A stretch of DNA of 10,514 nt from the NCBI GenBank assembly GCA_021825785.1, contig JAKAGP010000026.1:1-10514 (forward strand). The letters run 5' to 3'. Shown in pieces: positions 1-8,400 of this stretch. The translations under genes were made by a program, and so were the position numbers. The stretch comes from Nitrospirota bacterium (GTDB lineage Bacteria; Nitrospirota; Thermodesulfovibrionia; Thermodesulfovibrionales; JdFR-88). Under the pieces are notes generated by a model, which saw nothing but the letters and a program-made list of their open reading frames with translations, was not told the DNA's origin and did not search any database. The first letter of the stretch is position 1. The number at the start of each line of letters is the position of its first letter.

Positions 1-3000
1 CTTAAGGTCCTGGGCGATTCCACCCGGGAGGATATTATCCCCTTGGATTCCCAGAGTTTCATCTTTAAAAGTAATATTGCCCATGGCCTCATAGGTCATG
101 ACCGATATGGTGCCTTCCTCGATCGCCGGGGGTTTTCCATTCTGAATGTATTGCGTTCCCAGGTTGCCCAGTTCATTGATTTTCATGTTCGGGAAGATAT
201 CCCGGAACTCAGCCAGCCAGTTTTCGTACACGGCTTTGGGGACGCACACCACCGGGCGCTTGGCCCGCCCGGTCTGGATCTGGTTGACCGTGGCGAGAAT
301 AGCAGTGGCCGTCTTGCCAAGCCCGACATCGTAGGCCAGCAAGCCGTTTCCTTTATTGCATAGGAAAGCTGCTCCCCGGAGCTGGTGCGGCTGGACAATG
401 AACTCTTTGCCCTTGAATGTTTTTGAGATCCCGTTCACGAACAGCGGAATATTCGAGTAATCCGGATCCACGTTTGAATTAAATATCCGGTTATGACGGT
501 CCTCGAACGTCTTTTGATCGGCCTCGGTCAATCCGGTTTCCAGGAAACGCTTGAACAGTTTTTCGGCTATCTGCCGGCGGACCTCCCGCTTGCGCTCGGC
601 GATCGCCTGATTGTTGGCCTTATCCCCTCTGTTATCGGCCCGGACCGGCTTCTGATCGATATAATCAACCACGTCGCTCCAGCCGATACCCGCGGGGAAA
701 TCGTGCCGGGTGACATTCCCGTCGAAATTCATCCCCCGTTTGCCGTAGTATGAGTCTGTTTTATGACCCGTGGCCCATTCCCAGAACTTATCGATAAGCA
801 TGTCCGGGGCGTCCTCGGTCCCGAAATTGAACGTCTGGGCGTATTCAGATATCGGGGAGACAGTGACGTTCTTGACCGATTTGCGTGGGGGTAACACTTT
901 GAGCAGGAGTTCTTTCTGGCGATTATAAAGACCCGCCGGGATCGTCTCTTTATCCTGTTCCAATTGATCCAGCTTGGCATAAATGTCGCCGCTCAGATAG
1001 TTCGAAAGATGATAGACCTTGCCACCCATCATGCAAAATTTATCCGATGACGTGAACCCATCCTTGGCTTTTTGGGACAACTTGGCGACATCGACCGAGC
1101 CGTCAAACCCGGTAGCCTTCCAGACATCGAGGTCCAGGGCGTCAAATTGCTTATTATATTTCGATGAAAACTCCTGGGAGGTCATTTCCCCCTGAAGCTC
1201 AGGGGGGATCGCCGTGGCCATGGGTTCAATTTTCAGCTTATTGGAAACGTTTTGGTACTTCCGTTTTTCATCCGGGTTGAGTTCCTTCCCGGATTTTACT
1301 TTCTTTTCAAGCTGTTCGACCTCTTTCCGGAACTTTGATTGATCGACGGTATCCGTAATCGAGGGCTGTTTAATGGACCCCCGCTGCAGCAGTTCCCGCT
1401 CCATTTCCTCATAATTATTATACTGTTGTTCGGTCATATCCGGCTTTTTCTGCATGGCCTCGTATGATTCTTTGAGCTTTTTCGTGCTGATGCCGGAGTA
1501 TTTGGTCTTGATCGGAATGTCATGCGCGCCGGCGGCATTCTGGTTGCCGGCCATGGCCACGGATATATTTTGTTTTCCTTCCTCGGTCATTGTCCGCTGA
1601 CCCACCGGGACCGGGTTGAACTGGTTGGTATTCAGCAGATTAAAGACATCGGCGAAGGCCATTCCCTCTTTTGGCTGGACGTATTTTACCGGACCGAATT
1701 TACCCGACTTGGTGGTTTCCTCGCCCAGGATACATTCAGGGTGCTGCAGGAAAAATCCGTCTCCAATGAAATCTGCGGCGTTCCCCTTTTCCTTGCGGAT
1801 GACCAGAATATCAGTGCCCACCCCGGTGGTGCTGAACGTGCCATTCGGGAGTCGCCAGGCCTCCAGGAGCTTACCCTTCTCGGACAGTTTTTCTTTGATC
1901 TTCTTATTGCTTTCCTTCCGGAGGAAATCGGACGGGACTACCATGGTCATGATCCCGCCATCCTCGAGCGCGTCCAGGCCACGATCGAGAAAGTATTCTT
2001 CGTAGCGTTTATGCTCTTTCCCCTCGCCCTTCCCCTTGTGGATCCCGGAGTATTCTCCGTAGGGGGGGTTCCCGATGACTACCTGGTACTTTTTACCGGA
2101 ATAGGTTTTCTGGGGGCTTCCGTTCTTATAAAACATTTCCTGGAAGGCCGACTGATGAACGGTTTGCCCGGGGTTAAGTATCTTGGCGATGCGCGCGGAC
2201 GTGGGGTCAACCTCATACATGTCATAGGTGTTCCCCGGACGCTGCGCGAACCGCCCCGTACCGCAACTGGGTTCCAGGACCGAAACGCCCTGCCCGGCGT
2301 ACTTCTCGGTCAGGTCCCACATTTTATTGACTACAGTCTGGGGGGTGTAAAATTCGTAGAGGGTTCCGTGAGTAGTAGCTTCGTCCTCATGCAAGCCGCC
2401 CGCACCCTCGTATTGCACGAGGAGGGCCTTGTCAGCATCGGTCATCTCCTCGTCTTTTTTCGAGCTTAAAAGAGCGTGGACCTGTTCCCGTATTTCCTTG
2501 GCCTGCTTCGGGGTTAAGCGAACATCTGTTGCAGATCGCTCTCTAAATTCGCTGCCATTGAGTACAAGTTCGCCTCGGTAGGCTCCAGCTTCTGCTTCTG
2601 GCACATCTTTAAGAGGGTGTCCCGCAGCCGCTCCGGAGTGTACCGTAGCGTCAGTTGCGGGAACTTCTCCGGATCCAGTTTGAGATTGATTTGATCCATT
2701 GGGTTCTCCTGTGTATTTAAAGCCCTGATGCTTGAGGTTATTTAACCATGTCGTCAGGAAACTATTCAACTCTTTTTTCGCCCGGAGGTCAACTTTACCC
2801 GGCTCCGGGTACACCTGCGTATAGACGCCTACCCCGTCATTCTGGAACGACAGGGCCTCAACCGTTCCGAGCTGGGGACGTACCCGGATCTCCATGTCCG
2901 GATCGGCCATGACATCACCATTCTGAATGTAATTATGGGCTATGGCAAAGTCAATGTACGTCGTGCCATTCGGATCAGCCCCCGTCCGGAGTCGGTCGAT

Positions 3001-3642
3001 CGACAGGGGCATATAGGGTCCATTCTCGATTTTCGCGTGTTCGGCTACGTTCAGGATACCCAGGGCCTCCAGGCGACGGAAATTCTTCGCAGGGACGGTG
3101 TTTTTGTCCAGATCGCGGAGCTTGGCATAGACCTCATCTTTACTCATGGCCGCGACATTGGCGTCAATCTTCTCCGCGTCAGTTACATGCGGTTTCTCCG
3201 GCTGCGCCTTTTGATAGGTGTCATGTATGAAGTTCAAGACCGACAGCTTGAGCATGTGCCCTTCCGGATGCAAGGTTATGGCCGCTTTTTCGCTGGGCCG
3301 CCCGGTAGTCTTTTTCTTGGATGCTGCTACTTTGGGAGCGGGTCGATCAGAAAAGTAATTATCCCATTTATCTTTATGAGAAAAATACTCGTATACATGA
3401 TCCATCCACTCTTTTGTGGTGATCTCGAATTTATCCTTGATGTTCTGTTTGTCATATTCTGTCCGGACCATGGCAACAAACTGTTCTTTATGCTTGAACC
3501 CGAAAAACTCAAGGATCTTGGTCAAAACTGATTTATATTCCGCGCCCGGTTCCATGACCCGCACCCATACTGATGTGCGTTTCCCCGTCTTATCAATGAT
3601 CGTTTTTTTCTGCAGCTTCGAAGTGTCTTTTCTGCCTTGCAT
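1..3642 (-). CDS. DarB-like antirestriction polyvalent protein: N6-adenine methyltransferase plus SNF2 helicase (C-terminus off window)
   Basis: The frame is open from ATG 3642 to the left edge, giving 1214 codons and continuing outside. AAGGAT at 3651-3656, 8 bases upstream, supports the start, which lies 32 bases after the previous stop. Residues 1-105 hold a module shared with the upstream protein. Residues about 175-308 resemble DUF6908 (QNGDVMADPDM at 240-250, ending FLTTWLNNLKHQGF). A low-complexity linker follows. The methylase shows motif I EPSCGTG (457-463), catalytic NPPY (525-528) and GTDILVIRK (from 609). A long middle region leads to the helicase: QPHQLRGA (1084-1091), Walker A DVGLGKT (1105-1110) and VCVPKAVYENW (about 1133-1143), typical of SNF2 motifs I and Ia. 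Phage P1 DarB, injected with DNA to block type I restriction, pairs methylase and helicase in this way. The antirestriction role is inferred; the two enzyme assignments are firm. The remaining helicase motifs would lie beyond the edge. Confidence 0.9.
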   Translation of the reverse strand, partial: MQGRKDTSKLQKKTIIDKTGKRTSVWVRVMEPGAEYKSVLTKILEFFGFKHKEQFVAMVRTEYDKQNIKDKFEITTKEWMDHVYEYFSHKDKWDNYFSDRPAPKVAASKKKTTGRPSEKAAITLHPEGHMLKLSVLNFIHDTYQKAQPEKPHVTDAEKIDANVAAMSKDEVYAKLRDLDKNTVPAKNFRRLEALGILNVAEHAKIENGPYMPLSIDRLRTGADPNGTTYIDFAIAHNYIQNGDVMADPDMEIRVRPQLGTVEALSFQNDGVGVYTQVYPEPGKVDLRAKKELNSFLTTWLNNLKHQGFKYTGEPNGSNQSQTGSGEVPATDATVHSGAAAGHPLKDVPEAEAGAYRGELVLNGSEFRERSATDVRLTPKQAKEIREQVHALLSSKKDEEMTDADKALLVQYEGAGGLHEDEATTHGTLYEFYTPQTVVNKMWDLTEKYAGQGVSVLEPSCGTGRFAQRPGNTYDMYEVDPTSARIAKILNPGQTVHQSAFQEMFYKNGSPQKTYSGKKYQVVIGNPPYGEYSGIHKGKGEGKEHKRYEEYFLDRGLDALEDGGIMTMVVPSDFLRKESNKKIKEKLSEKGKLLEAWRLPNGTFSTTGVGTDILVIRKEKGNAADFIGDGFFLQHPECILGEETTKSGKFGPVKYVQPKEGMAFADVFNLLNTNQFNPVPVGQRTMTEEGKQNISVAMAGNQNAAGAHDIPIKTKYSGISTKKLKESYEAMQKKPDMTEQQYNNYEEMERELLQRGSIKQPSITDTVDQSKFRKEVEQLEKKVKSGKELNPDEKRKYQNVSNKLKIEPMATAIPPELQGEMTSQEFSSKYNKQFDALDLDVWKATGFDGSVDVAKLSQKAKDGFTSSDKFCMMGGKVYHLSNYLSGDIYAKLDQLEQDKETIPAGLYNRQKELLLKVLPPRKSVKNVTVSPISEYAQTFNFGTEDAPDMLIDKFWEWATGHKTDSYYGKRGMNFDGNVTRHDFPAGIGWSDVVDYIDQKPVRADNRGDKANNQAIAERKREVRRQIAEKLFKRFLETGLTEADQKTFEDRHNRIFNSNVDPDYSNIPLFVNGISKTFKGKEFIVQPHQLRGAAFLCNKGNGLLAYDVGLGKTATAILATVNQIQTGRAKRPVVCVPKAVYENWLAEFRDIFPNMKINELGNLGTQYIQNGKPPAIEEGTISVMTYEAMGNITFKDETLGIQGDNILPGGIAQDLK
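2514..2699 (-). CDS. Nested 61-residue reading frame overprinted in the methylase-helicase gene
   Basis: This frame starts at ATG 2699 and ends at TAA 2514, wholly inside the methylase-helicase gene but in another frame. AGGAG sits 6 bases before the ATG, a better site than several main genes have. The product begins MDQINLKLDPEKFPQLTLRY and ends DLQQMFA. It is charged and probably helical, with one Cys and no membrane segment. Hand counts give G or C at the third codon position in 44 of 61 codons here, against 17 of 60 in the host frame over the same bases; host-frame codons on either side run at about 65-75%. The host frame encodes a Gly/Ser/Ala/Thr-rich linker between the DUF6908-like domain and the methylase, where constraint on sequence would be weak. 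No family is recognised. The alternative is chance openness of a frame in an unconstrained linker. Confidence 0.5.
   Translation of the reverse strand: MDQINLKLDPEKFPQLTLRYTPERLRDTLLKMCQKQKLEPTEANLYSMAANLESDLQQMFA
2706..2710 (-). promoter_or_regulatory. Internal ribosome binding site for the nested frame
   Basis: On the minus strand AGGAG is followed by AACCCA and ATG 2699, a spacing of 6 bases. It sits inside the methylase-helicase gene, just after the codons for the DUF6908-like domain, where no ribosome site is needed for the host frame. It is the main reason for taking the nested frame seriously. Confidence 0.5.
3556..3630 (-). repeat. Shared hairpin-like motif, copy in the DarB-like protein
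   Basis: This encodes residues 5-29, with core KKTIIDKTGKRTSVWVRV. It matches the copy at 5286-5360 at 23 of 25 residues but only about 58 of 75 bases, with most differences synonymous, so the protein sequence rather than the DNA is conserved. Confidence 0.85.
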
Positions 3643-3674
3643 GTATCGGTATCCTTATGGGGTATTTTACAATA

Positions 3675-5402
3675 TTAGATCCAGAGGCCATTACTGAATA
3701 TAGGCTTTCCAAACTGCTTCTCGTTCGCCTTAGCCAAAGGCTTATCGGAATTGATCGGCTTAGAATTGGCGATAGCGGCCGCAAGCGCATCTTTCCCCTG
3801 TTTATCTAGGGCCATTTTTGCAGATTCTATTGCATCAGATTGTGTGGCTTTGATTTGACCAACCATGAGGCCCGTCTTCTTCTCCATCACCATGAACCCA
3901 GATCCACGTTTAATGATAATAAACGTTTCACCCCATACCCTGAATGCATCATAAATATATTTCGGTTCAATTGGTTCCGGATCGCTCGATTTTCCTGTGG
4001 ATCTCAGTAATCCTTTTTTATTGATCTCCGTAGGAATCCACTCCTGAGTTATTTTCGTAATGTCTTGTTTGTGTTCAGATTTTTCACCTGCACCAATTTT
4101 ATCGGATATAGTCCGCGTAGCTTCTTTATCTTCGCCCTTAATTGGCGCAGGCTTGGTTATATGAATTTCATTCTTCGTGAGATTATATGATTCGTGTTTA
4201 ATAGGTTTTAATACCGTATCAATTTCAGATTTTATTTCATACATCCGATTGAGTTGAGCGTCGGTAAAATCCTTTTTTGCGTATCCACGCCCACCAATTT
4301 TTATTGCCCTATCATCTCCATATACTTCCTCGAGATGATAACTGCGTTTCCCGGAAACGATCTTATTAAATTCATCTGATATCGGTTTGAGTTTTGTGAG
4401 GGCTTGTGTCATTGTTTTTTTTTCGGCGGGGGAAAGTTGGGATTTTTCGCTTTCGCCGTCACCGGATATCCACTGCTCGATCCCGGCCTTGGTCGTGGCC
4501 TTAGTGCTCCCCAGATCAATGCCGGTAATCTGCTTGAACATCTTCCGGGTTCCTTTATTTCCGGTGTGAAGATTGCTCTCCAACCACGCCCGGTCCTTGG
4601 CCTGAACCTGCTTTATAACCCTTTTAACATACACCTGCGCGTTATCATCGCAATCGGCCAGGAACTGTTTCTGCTGTTCGGGGGTCGCCGATATGTAGTG
4701 AGGATCCTCTCGCACGTCCTTTTTGAGATATTCTGAAAAATCAGCGGTCAACTTTGACTCCAATTCACTGCCGCCGGTCTTGTCTCCTGCTGTAGACTTT
4801 TTTTCTTTCTCCGCGGTCTCGACCTGGGGTAATTTCTTGGTAACATTCGGCATGCTGTCAAAATTGTCGTCAGATTTACCCTTGTTTTTGTCCGAGTTTT
4901 TGTCGCCATACTTGCCGCTTAAATACTCCATTACCTTCGTATTCCATTGACCCCCGGACCCTCCTGCGCGCTCGCCCTGCTTGCCTGGGGTTGAGGATCC
5001 GCCAGCCCGTTTGTGTCCCCCAGATTCCTTATGCTCCTTCTCCCCTGCCGTATTCTTGGAGACTGCACCAACTTTGGGGCCGCTGCCGGAGAACTTGGCA
5101 TCCCATTTTGACTTATGCGTGAAATATTCAATGAAATGATCGGTATCCAACTCAGCCGGCGCACCCTGGTTCTTGAGCGTCTTGACATGGGCGTCGATAT
5201 CCTTTTTGGATTTAAACTTACCCTTACCGAAAAATCCGTTTAAGATGTCGAACAGTTTTCCGCCATACTCCTTGACCTGTTCACCTACGCGCACCCATAC
5301 ACTCGTGCGCTTGCCCGTGCGATCGATGATCGTTTTTTTCTGGAGCTTGGTGGTGTCCTTCTTTCCCTTTGCTTTTAACAGGATGTCGCGGAGTGTCGCC
5401 AT
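3675..5402 (-). CDS. Modular polyvalent-type protein of unknown function, 575 residues
   Basis: No catalytic domain is recognised. Residues 14-39 carry the shared motif (KKTIIDRTGKRTSVWVRV), and 91-105 (IEYFTHKSKWDAKFS) match the next protein, so about 110 N-terminal residues form a common module. Residues about 115-215 are a low-complexity Gly/Lys/Ser/Glu linker, probably disordered. Residues about 217-312 are helical and include NLHTGNKGTRKMFKQITGI (277-295), a pattern I recall from other phage multidomain proteins but cannot name. Residues 352-400 contain IKIGGRGYAKKDFT. The C-terminal part (about 483-545) has FMVMEKKTGLMVGQIKA followed by a helix, resembling small accessory domains in polyvalent proteins. 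The start at 5402 is supported by AAGGG 9 bases upstream, overlapping the previous stop codon (12-base gap), which suggests translational coupling. The DNA coding for the C-terminal third is clearly richer in A+T. A co-delivered or accessory partner of its neighbours is plausible but inferred. Confidence 0.85.
   Translation of the reverse strand: MATLRDILLKAKGKKDTTKLQKKTIIDRTGKRTSVWVRVGEQVKEYGGKLFDILNGFFGKGKFKSKKDIDAHVKTLKNQGAPAELDTDHFIEYFTHKSKWDAKFSGSGPKVGAVSKNTAGEKEHKESGGHKRAGGSSTPGKQGERAGGSGGQWNTKVMEYLSGKYGDKNSDKNKGKSDDNFDSMPNVTKKLPQVETAEKEKKSTAGDKTGGSELESKLTADFSEYLKKDVREDPHYISATPEQQKQFLADCDDNAQVYVKRVIKQVQAKDRAWLESNLHTGNKGTRKMFKQITGIDLGSTKATTKAGIEQWISGDGESEKSQLSPAEKKTMTQALTKLKPISDEFNKIVSGKRSYHLEEVYGDDRAIKIGGRGYAKKDFTDAQLNRMYEIKSEIDTVLKPIKHESYNLTKNEIHITKPAPIKGEDKEATRTISDKIGAGEKSEHKQDITKITQEWIPTEINKKGLLRSTGKSSDPEPIEPKYIYDAFRVWGETFIIIKRGSGFMVMEKKTGLMVGQIKATQSDAIESAKMALDKQGKDALAAAIANSKPINSDKPLAKANEKQFGKPIFSNGLWI
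5286..5360 (-). repeat. Shared hairpin-like motif, copy in the 575-residue protein
   Basis: This encodes residues 15-39, with core KKTIIDRTGKRTSVWVRV, preceded by DILLKAKGKK. It is nearly identical in protein sequence to the copy at 3556-3630, and both include a run of seven A on the coding strand. Confidence 0.85.
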
Positions 5403-5414
5403 TATGAATAACCC

Positions 5415-8400
5415 TTATAATGTATGTTTAGATTTCGTTGAGGCCCGGGTAATGACCAGTGCGGTCAGTGCCGGGAGAAGTATCTTTTTTGATATCATGC
5501 TTTTCGCTTTCTGGAATAGTTCTTTGAACCGGGGCGCAGGGGCGGTAGTATCCCCTTCCTGGATCCAGGCCTTGAACTCATTGACCGGCAGCGGCACCAC
5601 TTCTCCCATCCCCGGCCAATCATCCGGGTAATGCTTCATATAGGCTTCCTGGGCCTCATCCTGGGTGTTAAACCCGATCATGCACTTATGTTCGTCGAAC
5701 TCGCGGGACTCCTGGTCTACCTGGTGGACGACATACACGGTGTCCGCGGTGTCCATGGCCGGCCCGATGAACACGTCAACATGGTCACCATCAGCACCCT
5801 CCGAGCGGTTTACATACCCATAATGATGATGCATATCAGATTCCCAGGGTTCCCCGTCCGGGGATACACCGGAACGTGTAGATCCTGCCGGGTTCTCAAT
5901 CGTGATTTTAAGTCCATTCCAAGAGAATGATGCTTTTTTATAGTTTCCGGCTTCTTTTTGGGCGTCCGTGGGATCCGTATTCACATCTTGCAGGATATCA
6001 ACAAGGTCCTGATAAGTGATTGCCTTTAAAATATTTTTATTTTTTAATTTTATTTTTTGGCGAGGATTTTTCCAAATAAGACCATATTGTTTCTTAACAA
6101 CACGCTCGGCAAGTTGTGATTTATTAATATCGTATGACGTTATAGGGAAAATTATTCCTTTTTTGTCATCGACGCCAACCAATACAACACGATTATCACC
6201 ATATTTTTTGAGATACATCTCCTGCGTGTGTCGTTCCCGTTTGGGCATCCTGTCATGTAAAATAACACTCGGATTGGTAATTGTGTCCAATATCCACCGA
6301 TATCGCTTAATTCTTTTAATAACTTCTTGACGAGTTCCATCCGATATATTATATTGGTATAAAGAGTTGCCGACTCCCTTTCCCTGGGGTTCGGCCCCAA
6401 AAGTTAATACCGGGCTGGGGAGTATCGGCATCTTTAATACCTGATCATCACCATTAACGAATAACTCCTTCGCACGTTCGGTAAATACCTGATTTAACCC
6501 CGTCATTTTAAAGAATCGATTTTTATTAAAATCGATGACGCGCCCCGTCACATCTTTGACAGGAGATTTCAAGAAGTTATCATTATATATATTCCAAACA
6601 TTATGAACAGTAAATTTTTTAACAGTATCCTCGTCGAGTTCAGGCGGCTGGACCGATGTTGGTATGGCTGCAATATCCTCAATCGTGAAATCTGGATATG
6701 TAACACCTTTGAATTTTTGGCCACTCAGATTTTTACCATTATGCGCCGCTTTTCCTTCCGACATCGTGTCATCATCCGGACGATAATGAACGGTTTGCCG
6801 ATGGCCCAGAACATTGGTTATAACCTTTGTCGGGAGTCCTCGACGATCTTGTGATTTAAGTATTATTTTACCATTCGGATCGCGCACCAACCTAGCTTTG
6901 GTGAACGTGGCACTGCGCTCACTGACCTGGGCGGCGTCCAGCACGTTCATGCCGCTTTCATACCGAGGCAGTTTGCGATATTTCCCGGACTCCATGATAC
7001 TGGATCCGTTCTTGGTCACCATGTCACGGAAATAACCGCGCTCCATGCCGTTTTTGATGGCGGTGGCCATTGCCTCATTATCTTCTATGCCCACAGCAAA
7101 CATGTCCTGTGCGCCGACCTTGACGGAAAAGTCATGGGCCTGCTGCAACCCAGGGGACCCATCTCCCAGAAATGACGCCGCGGGGATGTTCATAATACCC
7201 CGGACCGTTCCCTTACTGGATCCTATCAAAGTCACAAAATAGTCCTTGAGAATTTGATGAGTTTTGGCAATGTCCATCAGGTCATAGGGAGATCCAATAG
7301 ATTGACCGATCGCCGCATGGGCCATGGACGGTGTCAGATACTCAGCTCCCCGGCGAAACTCGGGATTGATATCATGCTGTGCTTGTTGACCGCGGGCATC
7401 AATCGTTACATACCGGTCATGGTCAATAATCACATGACCTTGAAAACCCGGGAGATTTTGATTATAAAAATTCGTGACCTGTAGATCATTAGATGAAGGC
7501 TTCGGCTCGCCGCTGGGGTGATTGTGCAGGATATAATATTTTGTGGCCTTGGCCGCCTGCATTTTAGCTTTCATATCCAGCATTGATCCCGCCTGATCCT
7601 CGGGCCTGATAAAGGCGGCCGCGCACCCGGGTAGCCGGCATGAGATCCCTGTTTCCAGAACGACCTCGTTGGAGTCATTCATCATGAATATTCGCATGGT
7701 TTCAAACTGCGGGTTCCGATATACCTGTGCCAAGTGAGCCAAGTCACCTTTGGTTTTCACCTTTTGACCCAGAAGCGATATCGTATTACTGTTGGTCCAT
7801 TCGTGTTCGTAGTTCAGGTTAATCCCGGACGCCAGTATTTCACCTTTGAGCTTGTCCGCTTCCGGGGTCAGCGGGGTGGTATCCCGCTCCTCAGGCCGGT
7901 GCGCCTCGAATATATGCTGGGCGCTGGGTTCTTGGGGGAGTGCATGATGGCTGACAGGAGTCTGGTGTGTGGATGGGGCCTGTTCCGGTTCATCCGGGCG
8001 GATCCATACCGTCTGCCGGCGGCCGATCTTGTTGGTGATAACCTTTTTGACCAGGTGCGCCATGTTCTTGGCTTTCTGCAGCAGGCCCGACCGCGGGGGC
8101 CAGTATCGGGCCGTGGTAACCACTACGTCTGGCGGCACGGGCGGGAGTGGTCCACGTTCCCGGTATGTCTTATACTCCTGCCCATTTATTGATACGGTTG
8201 CAGTTATGGCTTTGACGGGAGCCTGCGCCCGGCTCCGGATGGCCGCCTTGGTGAGAAACGGATGTACGACCCCAGCTTTCAGGGCGATTTCATGCCCAGA
8301 TAGGGGTCCGTCCTCAATCTTTATCCACTCAAGGTCCTTGGCCTTATCCAGTACCCGATGTTTGACGGTCCGGTCGAAACGGATGCCATCCGGGATGTGT

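Noticed and set aside
1522..2469. Plus-strand open frame of 315 codons
   Set aside because: It lies exactly opposite the methylase domain, whose NPPY and EPSCGTG motifs are clear. It has no convincing ribosome site or recognisable family.
2935..3531. Plus-strand open frame of 198 codons
   Set aside because: It is antisense to the DUF6908-like and N-terminal coding region, with no motif and no independent signal.
4931..5188. Same-strand 85-codon frame in the linker of the 575-residue protein
   Set aside because: The product is Arg/Ser/Pro-rich, and it starts opposite a normal coding stretch without a good ribosome site. I see no support for overprinting here.
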